From contig JAISTN010000247.1 of assembly GCA_031272565.1 (NCBI GenBank), positions 1-5,889 of the forward strand: 5,889 bases of DNA, given 5' to 3'. Shown in pieces: positions 1-4,902 of this stretch. Under the pieces are notes generated by a model. The model did no database searches. It saw only the letters and a list, made by a program, of their open reading frames with translations, and had not been told where the DNA came from. The stretch is from Bifidobacteriaceae bacterium (GTDB lineage Bacteria; Actinomycetota; Actinomycetes; Actinomycetales; WQXJ01). Position 1 is the first letter of the stretch; every line of letters starts with the position of its first letter. A program made the translations under genes and the position numbers.

Positions 1-487
1 TCACCTGGGACGCCAGGCCCACCGCCGCCAGGCCGCCACACACCAGGCCCCAGGCGTTGGCACCTTCGGCCAACGACCCGCCGCTGACCAAGAACAAGCC
101 GACCAGCACCACGCCGAACCCGGCCACCTTCACCCATGTCAGTCTTTCGTGGAACAACCACGGTGACACCAGCATCATCAACACCGGTCCCATGTAGTAC
201 TCCAAAGTTGAGACCGACACCCCCACCCGCTGATAAGCCTCGAACAGGAAGATCCAACTGACGCCCATCGACACCCCGCCCGCGATCAGGAAGGCCAGCG
301 AGCGCCGCAGCTTCAAGAAACCGAAACCCTTGCGCGAAGCCACCAGGATGGCCAGCAGCATGGCACCGCCGATCAGGGTCCTCCAGAAGACGATCTGGTA
401 GCTGGGCATGGTGATCTGGGCCGCCACGATGCCGTTCAGACCAAACAGCACCAGCGCCAGCAGATACTTGACGTACGCCACCTGCAC
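1..487 (-). CDS. EamA/DMT-superfamily transporter, N-terminal part (runs off left edge)
   Basis: Integral membrane protein of the drug/metabolite transporter superfamily; substrate unknown. The 162 visible codons contain no stop. They show hydrophobic segments at about residues 5-23, 35-50, 64-82, 94-112, 119-136 and the start of a sixth at 145, which fits the first EamA repeat of a protein normally near 300 residues with ten helices. Typical landmarks are FWRTLIGG (34-41) on helix 2, LEYYMGPVLMML (95-106), and the ERLTWVKVAGFGVVLVG stretch (114-130), which is the classic end of an EamA repeat. An in-frame TAG at 499-497 limits the start to GTG at 487 or GTG at 481. Neither has a strong Shine-Dalgarno; a weak GGCGG lies 7 bases before 481, so 481 is a real alternative. 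It follows the DUF4143 ATPase gene in the same direction after a 91-base gap, so co-transcription is possible but not shown. Family is confident, transported compound is not. Confidence 0.88.
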   Translation of the reverse strand, partial: MQVAYVKYLLALVLFGLNGIVAAQITMPSYQIVFWRTLIGGAMLLAILVASRKGFGFLKLRRSLAFLIAGGVSMGVSWIFLFEAYQRVGVSVSTLEYYMGPVLMMLVSPWLFHERLTWVKVAGFGVVLVGLFLVSGGSLAEGANAWGLVCGGLAAVGLASQV

Positions 488-578
488 ACCGCCAATCTAC
501 TGAACCACTCAGCCGGCCAGGCTGCGTGGGTACTGGGCCGGGGGCGGGCCGTCAAGCCTTGGGAGTGTGAATCACCTC

Positions 579-1847
579 TCACTGTCCCAGGCAGCCGAAA
601 GGAATGACCTTGATCCCACGCTCGGTGGTGTAGGCGTAAGGGACCGTGCCGCAAATGATGACCTGGGCTAACGGCGGGGCAGCGCCGCCGGCTACCAGTT
701 TGGCGCTGACGTCCACCAGTGCCGCCTCGGCGTCCTCGATTTGCGCAGCGTTCAGCTTCACTTCGATCAGGGAGTACTCGTCATCGCTCGTCTCGACCAC
801 TAGGTCGACTTCACGCTCCCTTCTGCCTTGATTAGCGGCTTCACGGTAGTGGAAGACCTTCGCCCCGGTCACCTCGGTGAAAGCCAAGATGTCGCGCGTC
901 ACCAGGCACTCGAACATCAGCCCGAAGGTCTCCCAGTCAGAGACCAGTCTGGTGGTTCCAACTCGAAGCGCCGCAAGAGCCAGCGACGGGTCCACAAATC
1001 GGACCTTCTCGGCCGCCCGCAGCCGCCCACGGGACCGGACGGCTGGAGACCATGCCGGAATGCTGCGCAGAACGAAGAGGTTCGTCAGAACGTTCAGGTA
1101 TGAGTTCAAGGTCGGCTCAGATAGTTGCCCGATGTCCGCCAGAAGGGTCTTCTTCGACACAAGGGTCTGATTGTTGCGGGCCAGCGATCTGAGGAGCAGA
1201 TCCATCTTGATGGGATCGCGCGCCACGTCGTCGTAGCGGCTGACATCTTCGTTGACCAGTGAGAGCACATATTGCCTGGGCAGTTCCTGGCACAAGTCCG
1301 GAGGCGTTTCCAGGTTCCCTGGCCAGCCGCCGCGCACGCACAGGGAAGCTATCTCGCCGAGCGTCAAGGGGTTCTCGGCTCGCGGCAAGGGTTGGCCTGA
1401 AACCAGACAAGCGAACGGAACCTCCCCTTGGGACACACCTGCTTCCGACAAGGTCATGGGGGCCATGCGAAGCCGGGCGATCCGACCGGTGCCTGAATGC
1501 ATCGTCCTGCCTCTTGGCGGATTCGACGAACCCGTGAGCACAAACAGGCCTCGTTCACCGGCGGCGTCGATCTCGAAACGGACGGCGTCCCACAGTTCTG
1601 GCACTTCCTGCCACTCATCGATCAGGCGGGGACGATGCCCTCCCAACGCCGCGGAGACGTCGGCCATGACCAGCTTGCGTGTGGCGTAGTTGTCCTTCGG
1701 ATCAGCCACAGACAGTTCGCTGGCGCTGACGTGGCGAGATGTCCAAGTCTTGCCGCACCATTTTGGCCCTTCGACCAGAACGCCACCGAAGAGCGACAAC
1801 AAGACACGCAACCTATCGTCATAGATGCGAGGTAGGTAGCCGGCCAT
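579..1847 (-). CDS. AAA_14/DUF4143 ATP-binding protein
   Basis: Predicted cytoplasmic P-loop ATPase of the AAA_14 plus DUF4143 architecture (422 residues, the usual family length). Seen in the sequence: Walker A GPKWCGKT (27-34), Walker B-like LIDEWQ (75-80), a sensor-like LTGSSNP (104-110), and the GRIARLRMAPMTLSE region (121-135) that normally follows it. The DUF4143 part includes NEDVSRYDDVARDP around 200-215. The C-terminus carries D348 in REVDLVV and E362-V-K364 in SLIEVK, the layout of a PD-(D/E)XK nuclease-like core. The Walker A variant with W and C is, as I recall, common in actinobacterial members, so I do not treat it as damage. Start at ATG 1847 is supported by an AGGTAGG sequence (1862-1856) 8 bases upstream. 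The biological role of the family is not established; members are often accessory genes. It lies head-to-head with two broken PIN toxin genes. The reading frame appears intact. Confidence 0.9.
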   Translation of the reverse strand: MAGYLPRIYDDRLRVLLSLFGGVLVEGPKWCGKTWTSRHVSASELSVADPKDNYATRKLVMADVSAALGGHRPRLIDEWQEVPELWDAVRFEIDAAGERGLFVLTGSSNPPRGRTMHSGTGRIARLRMAPMTLSEAGVSQGEVPFACLVSGQPLPRAENPLTLGEIASLCVRGGWPGNLETPPDLCQELPRQYVLSLVNEDVSRYDDVARDPIKMDLLLRSLARNNQTLVSKKTLLADIGQLSEPTLNSYLNVLTNLFVLRSIPAWSPAVRSRGRLRAAEKVRFVDPSLALAALRVGTTRLVSDWETFGLMFECLVTRDILAFTEVTGAKVFHYREAANQGRREREVDLVVETSDDEYSLIEVKLNAAQIEDAEAALVDVSAKLVAGGAAPPLAQVIICGTVPYAYTTERGIKVIPFGCLGQ

Positions 1848-1903
1848 AGCCGAAGCCTACCTGGCACTTTTGGAAATTGCACGCTCTGGCTTTGGGTTTC
1901 TGC

Positions 1904-1943
1904 ACCAATTGGCTTGGGTTGTTTGCCCCCCAAGCCAGGTGGT
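1904..1943. repeat. 40-base imperfect palindrome upstream of the DUF4143 gene
   Basis: Two 15-base arms flank a 10-base centre. The inner nine bases of each arm (TGGCTTGGG at 1910-1918 and CCCAAGCCA at 1929-1937) are perfectly complementary, and the outer ACCA/TGGT bases (1904-1907 with 1940-1943) pair as well. One G:T wobble and one mismatch lie between these blocks. It sits 57-96 bases upstream of the ATPase start and just before the first PIN remnant. It could be an operator, an RNA hairpin in a leader or terminator (there is no T-run), or one end of a lost mobile element. The sequence does not decide between these. Confidence 0.6.
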
Positions 1944-2002
1944 ACCCGCCGCCGCCAAGCCGCTCCGAATCAAACCCCAACTGGATCACCCGGCCAGGCA
2001 GG

Positions 2003-2182
2003 GCACTCACGTCTTGGCAAACCTTGGAGAACCTGCTCAAGACATATCCCGTCACGGGACGCCGGGTTCGCGCTGCCAACGTCGCCGCGACCGCCATCGG
2101 GCATGGTATTGACCACATCGTCACGTGCGACACCGGCGACTTTGCTGGACTCCCCGTCCAGGTTGTGCCTCTGGTCCCATAG
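2003..2182 (+). pseudogene. PIN-domain toxin remnant 1, C-terminal part only
   Basis: About 60 codons ending at TAG 2180-2182 match the C-terminal half of a VapC-like PIN ribonuclease. In the family, the YPVTGRRV segment is followed by a D-A-N type helix, then a HG..H.VT strand and a T..DF strand-helix turn. Here the sequence reads YPVTGRRVRAAN, then GHGIDHIVTCDTGDFAGL and VQVVPL before the stop. The open frame continues upstream to 1877, but that stretch (for example WYPPPPSRSESN) has no PIN character, and the N-terminal half with the first catalytic Asp is missing. The conserved Asp normally in the HDAN-type motif is replaced by Ala (codon at 2072-2074). No antitoxin gene precedes it. PIN assignment is from recalled family patterns. 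I judge it a non-functional remnant. Confidence 0.7.
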
Positions 2183-2185
2183 CTA

Positions 2186-2205
2186 CCGCCAACGCCGCTT
2201 GGCGG
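2186..2205. terminator. Perfect 7-bp hairpin between the two PIN remnants
   Basis: CCGCCAA (2186-2192), loop CGCCGC, TTGGCGG (2199-2205): a perfect stem beginning four bases after the stop of PIN remnant 1 and ending ten bases before the ATG of remnant 2. Position and GC-rich stem fit a transcription terminator of the first toxin gene, but no T-run follows, so intrinsic termination is uncertain. It might also be incidental in GC-rich DNA. Confidence 0.4.
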
Positions 2206-2215
2206 CACTGCTGGA

Positions 2216-2497
2216 ATGACGGTCAAACCAACCTGGCACCGCCGCAGCGACCGGCCTGAGCAGAACACTGAGGCCGTGCGGCGATTCCTGGCCCCGTTTG
2301 CCATCCAACCGTTCGATTCGGCGGCGGCCATCCACTACGCCGCCATCCGGGCGGGCTTGGAGGCCACGGGCCAGGTGATTGGCCCCAACGACTTGTTGAT
2401 CGCCGCCACGGTCCTGGCCGCCGGCGGCGTCCTGGTGACCCACAACACCAAGGAGTTCTCCCGGGTGCCCGGCCTGCTGCTGGAAAACTGGCAATAG
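2216..2497 (+). pseudogene. VapC-type PIN toxin remnant 2, N-terminally truncated
   Basis: The 93-residue frame from ATG 2216 is the C-terminal two-thirds of a VapC ribonuclease, the toxin half of type II toxin-antitoxin modules (full length normally about 130 residues). Visible family features: RSDRPEQN (10-17) with the following helix, FLAPFAIQPFDSAAAIHY (24-41), the active-site segment GPNDLLIAA (56-64) with Asp59, and the end VTHNTKEFSRVPGLLLENW (74-92). Missing are the N-terminal LDTN strand with its catalytic Asp and the following AEL helix with its Glu; the first nine residues do not match well, suggesting a deletion breakpoint near codons 4-8. An in-frame TAG (2180-2182) closes the frame upstream and no N-terminal half appears in the other frames. 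No VapB antitoxin gene is present. There is no convincing Shine-Dalgarno before 2216. Probably inactive as a nuclease; a shortened protein might still be made. Confidence 0.8.
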
Positions 2498-2628
2498 CCA
2501 CCTAACGGGGTGTGCTCAGCCCGGGTCCTCCGATTCTTGGCTACCGACCGGCCCAATCTGGGCCCACTCGCCCTCCGCCCGCCGGAACACTCACCAAGTG
2601 GCGCCCCAAGGGATTCGCCCCATCCTCA

Positions 2629-2685
2629 AGTCAGGTCGGCGCGGACCTGGCGGCCGTCCACCTTCCCGGTCGCGGAGCGAGGCAA
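2629..2685 (-). pseudogene. Possible C-terminal tail of an AMP-forming acyl ligase
   Basis: Directly after the TGA of the aminotransferase, and in the same frame, 19 codons read LPRSATGKVDGRQVRADLT followed by TGA (2628-2626). This fits the end of the ANL superfamily of adenylating enzymes, where L-P-x-x-x-(S/T)-G-K-(V/I)-x-R sits close to the C-terminus and the Lys is the catalytic A10 lysine. There is no start codon context of its own and nothing ligase-like in the other frames just upstream, so only the tail would have survived, with the aminotransferase gene joined to it. The match is short, so chance similarity cannot be excluded. The rest of the convergent gap (2498-2628) holds no gene I can support, only a weak GGCCC/GGGCC hairpin at 2550-2564 without a T-run. 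Confidence 0.4.
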
Positions 2686-3546
2686 TCAGGGGTCCATGGT
2701 GCGGGCTTGGCCGGCCGCGAAGGCCTCGCCGGCCGCCCGCGTCACCGGGCCCAAGACGCCGCCGCCCACCGGGCGGCCATCGACCGCGGTGACACCTTGG
2801 ACGTTGCGGGTGGTCGACGTGATGAAGACCTCGTCGGCCTCGAACAGGGCGGCCACCGGCAGCGACGCCTCGACCGCCTCGGTCCATTCGAGCAGCAGGT
2901 CACGGGTGACACCGCCCAGCGGGCCATCGGCCAGCGGTGGGGTCACCAGTTGGCCGCCGATGGCGAGGAAGACGTTGGAGCCCGTCCCTTCCGTCAGTTG
3001 GCCGGCCGTGTTGGGGAACAAGGCTTCACTGGCCCCGGCCGCCCGGGCGCGCGCCAAGGCCAGCGCGTTTTCCGCGTAGGAGGTGCTCTTGATCCCCGTC
3101 AGCGCGCCCCGCTCGTTGCGGCAGAACGGCACGGTGATAACAGTGGTGGTCTCCGGCGCCAGGTCGTGGCTGGTGACCAGGGCAAACAGGTTGCCGCGGG
3201 CCTCTGGCAGGCGGCCGGATCCAATCTGCCCAAGGCCGGCCGTCAACGTGACGCGGACAACATCGGCCGGGCCGGTCAGCAGGCTGCGGTTGGCTGCCAC
3301 CACCGCGCGGACGGCATCGGCCACCACGTCCTGCCCAGGGAACCAGAGCCCCAAGCCGGCCGCCGACCTTTCCATCCGGCGGACGTGCCGGCTGAGCGCG
3401 AAGATCTGGCCCCGTACCACTTTGATGGCTTCGAAGACGCCATCGCCCACCGTGATGCCATGATCTAGCAGCGGCAACGTCGCCTCCCCGGCCGGTAGCA
3501 GCCTCCCATAGACCCAGGCCAGGGCCTCGGCATCGGCGAATCCCAT
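2686..3546 (-). CDS. Class IV PLP aminotransferase (PabC-like aminodeoxychorismate lyase or branched-chain aminotransferase)
   Basis: Cytoplasmic PLP enzyme of fold type IV, 286 residues, full length for the family. Sequence evidence: LDHGITVGDGVFEAIKV (27-43), the N-terminal family signature; R54 with HVRRME; GIKSTSYAENALA (151-163), with K153 as the expected Schiff-base lysine; and LTEGTGSNVF (184-193), with E186 positioned to bind the PLP ring nitrogen. GGVTRDLLLE (211-220) and EVFITSTTRNVQGV (239-252) form the usual C-terminal block. The compact length and lack of BCAT-specific extensions suit 4-amino-4-deoxychorismate lyase of folate synthesis (releasing pyruvate to give p-aminobenzoate), but class IV subfamilies are hard to separate by eye, so no symbol is given. 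ATG 3546 is preceded by AGGGGA (3557-3552), with G3553 six bases before the start. It lies 67 bases downstream of the ROK gene in the same direction and may share its transcript. A long opposite-strand open frame over it is a GC artefact. Confidence 0.88.
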   Translation of the reverse strand: MGFADAEALAWVYGRLLPAGEATLPLLDHGITVGDGVFEAIKVVRGQIFALSRHVRRMERSAAGLGLWFPGQDVVADAVRAVVAANRSLLTGPADVVRVTLTAGLGQIGSGRLPEARGNLFALVTSHDLAPETTTVITVPFCRNERGALTGIKSTSYAENALALARARAAGASEALFPNTAGQLTEGTGSNVFLAIGGQLVTPPLADGPLGGVTRDLLLEWTEAVEASLPVAALFEADEVFITSTTRNVQGVTAVDGRPVGGGVLGPVTRAAGEAFAAGQARTMDP

Positions 3547-3613
3547 GTTGTTCCCCTACTCGTGAGTGGCCAAACCGGCCAGGTTACGGCTCCAGGCTAC
3601 GGCAGCCGCCCTG

Positions 3614-4762
3614 TCATCCCAACCGGCCAACCGACTCCTGGATCGCCAGCGCCGCCGCCCCGCGCGCCCAGGAGACAAACCCCGTCGCGTCGACCATGAT
3701 CCGCAACGGTTCAGCCTCGGCCTGCCGCCATGACTCGGCGGCCGCCCGGATCTGCGGCGCCGCCACGTCCCACAACCCCATGCCCTCGCCTCCCAAGACA
3801 ACCAGCGGCCGCAACGTCAGGTTGGCCGCCAGCGCGATCAGCCGGCCCAAGGCCCGGGCTGCATCGCCCACAATTTGGGCGGCCACCGCCTCGCCCGCGA
3901 CCGCCAGGGTCAGTAGCTGGTCGTAGTCCACCTTGCGGCCCAGTTCCCGTTCCGCCCGCGCCACCATCGGGCCGCTCGCCAAAATCGACATGGCGCAGCC
4001 CCGGTGCTGCCAGCCCTCAGGGCATGCAGGACCGTTGTCGTCCAACGGCAGGTGACCGGCCAGCCCAATCCCCGCTTCGGCAGTGTCGATGACGCGGCCC
4101 CGGGTCACCAGCCCGTAGCCCACGCCCGCCCCGGTGGTGATGACCGCGAAGTCGGTCTCACCCTTGGCCAGGCCAAACCAGTGATGGGCGGCGCTCAGCG
4201 CGACCACGTCGTTGGCTACCACGGCCGGCAATCCGGAAGCCTCCTCCACCAGGTCGGCCAGCGGCACGCCCTGCCAGCCTAGGAACGGTGCCCGGACCAC
4301 CTGGCGGGCGCGGCGCACCATGCCGCCCAGGCAGATGCCGACTCCAAACAACGCCGGCGCCGGCGCCCCACCCCGCGCCGGCGGCACCACGCCCAGGTCA
4401 TGGGCGACCCCGGCTATCAGTTTGGCTACGGCCTCCGGTTCGCGTGAGGTCAGGTGGCGCTGTAGCTGGCCGGTGACCCCGGCCCGCAGGTCGGTGACCA
4501 CGCCGTGGGCGACATCGCCGGTCAGTTTGACGCCCAGAAAGCGGCCCATCCCGGGCCGGATGTCCAGCGGGCGGGCCGGCCGGCCGGGCGCCGGGCCGGG
4601 GGCCTCGTCCAACTCGACCAGGAAGCCGGCGTCCAGGAGGGGCTTCGACAACCGGGTCAGTGAGGCGGGCGAGAGCCTGAGCCGGCTGCCCAGTTCGGTC
4701 CGGGTGATCGGCCCGTGCACCAAGACCTCTTTGGCCAGTTCCTTGCCGGAGTCAGACAACAC
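3614..4762 (-). CDS. ROK-family transcriptional regulator (NagC/XylR type)
   Basis: Predicted sugar-responsive DNA-binding repressor, 382 residues from GTG 4762. Residues about 5-50 form a winged helix-turn-helix (VLVHGPITRTELGSRLRL, then SPASLTRLSKPLLDAGFLVE). The ROK domain follows: GVKLTGDVAHGVVTDLRA (77-94) replaces the sugar-kinase phosphate loop, ND at 184-185 is the usual catalytic-Asp site, TTGAGVGYG (209-217) is the second phosphate motif, and VVLGGEG lies near the end. GH at 236-237 with C247, H253 and C256 corresponds to the ROK zinc site, but the usual CxCGxxGCxE is reduced to fewer cysteines. The altered first loop and the HTH indicate a regulator, not a kinase. The start is chosen because AAGGAGG (4774-4768) ends five bases before GTG 4762; the frame stays open to 4873 but that extension is not ROK-like. 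TTG 4759 is a second option. It is divergent from the GH36 gene, its likely target, with probable autoregulation. Confidence 0.9.
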   Translation of the reverse strand: MLSDSGKELAKEVLVHGPITRTELGSRLRLSPASLTRLSKPLLDAGFLVELDEAPGPAPGRPARPLDIRPGMGRFLGVKLTGDVAHGVVTDLRAGVTGQLQRHLTSREPEAVAKLIAGVAHDLGVVPPARGGAPAPALFGVGICLGGMVRRARQVVRAPFLGWQGVPLADLVEEASGLPAVVANDVVALSAAHHWFGLAKGETDFAVITTGAGVGYGLVTRGRVIDTAEAGIGLAGHLPLDDNGPACPEGWQHRGCAMSILASGPMVARAERELGRKVDYDQLLTLAVAGEAVAAQIVGDAARALGRLIALAANLTLRPLVVLGGEGMGLWDVAAPQIRAAAESWRQAEAEPLRIMVDATGFVSWARGAAALAIQESVGRLG

Positions 4763-4767
4763 GACAA

Positions 4768-4774
4768 CCTCCTT
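4768..4774 (-). promoter_or_regulatory. Strong Shine-Dalgarno of the ROK gene
   Basis: AAGGAGG on the minus strand, five bases before GTG 4762 and eight before TTG 4759. It fixes the start and shows that the 37-codon open extension up to 4873 is leader DNA and not protein. Confidence 0.8.
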
Positions 4775-4775
4775 G

Positions 4776-4796
4776 TTTGTTCCATCCTGGCACAAA
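4776..4796. promoter_or_regulatory. Candidate ROK operator: 21-base imperfect palindrome
   Basis: TTTGTTCC (4776-4783), spacer ATCCT, GGCACAAA (4789-4796): 8-base arms matching at 7 of 8 positions around a 5-base centre. It lies directly upstream of the ROK Shine-Dalgarno inside the 140-base divergent region. ROK repressors bind palindromes with AT-rich outer arms of about this size, so it is a plausible autoregulatory site. The binding is inference; no second copy was seen next to the GH36 promoter. Confidence 0.4.
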
Positions 4797-4866
4797 ACCC
4801 CGGGACTCGCCATCTCCCTGGCCGGAAGGCCACGCAACCCGCCGGATCGCCTTCCCCGGGGCCAAC

Positions 4867-4896
4867 TTGACAAGACATTACTTCCGGTGCAAAAAT
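4867..4896 (+). promoter_or_regulatory. Candidate promoter of the alpha-galactosidase gene (leaderless)
   Basis: A perfect -35 hexamer TTGACA (4867-4872), an 18-base spacer and AAAAAT (4891-4896, four of six matches to TATAAT). Transcription starting about seven bases after the -10 box would begin at 4903, the A of the ATG. No Shine-Dalgarno precedes that ATG. Together this predicts a leaderless mRNA, common in Actinobacteria. The -35 overlaps a short CTTG-A-CAAG palindrome (4866-4874), where a regulator might bind. Confidence 0.55.
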
Positions 4897-4902
4897 AACT
4901 TC

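Noticed and set aside
510..524. CAGCC/GGCTG hairpin between the ATPase and transporter genes
   Set aside because: Only five paired bases and no T-run; such GC hairpins are expected by chance here, so I do not call a terminator.
1877..2002. Upstream part of the open frame leading into PIN remnant 1
   Set aside because: It begins at a TTG without ribosome site, is rich in P/W/S, overlaps the palindrome and shows no PIN character, so it is not included in the gene call.
2512..3468. Long plus-strand open frame (318 codons) over the aminotransferase gene
   Set aside because: It is antisense to a clearly recognised class IV aminotransferase, has low-complexity R/G/A/Q-rich content without family features, and is explained by high GC.
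3567..3581. TGGCC-N5-GGCCA inverted repeat upstream of the aminotransferase, resembling TGGCC-N4-GGCCA at 4819-4832
   Set aside because: GGCC-based repeats are very frequent in this GC-rich sequence; two copies with different spacers are not enough for a shared operator.
4798..4861. CCCCGGG and CCCCGGGG blocks plus GGAAGGC/GCCTTCC arms in the divergent region
   Set aside because: They could form a long imperfect hairpin, but they are GC-rich, spaced far apart and unsupported by any other signal.
4763..4873. N-terminal extension of the ROK protein to an upstream ATG
   Set aside because: A perfect Shine-Dalgarno points to GTG 4762, the extension has no ROK similarity, and it would cover the palindrome and divergent promoter.
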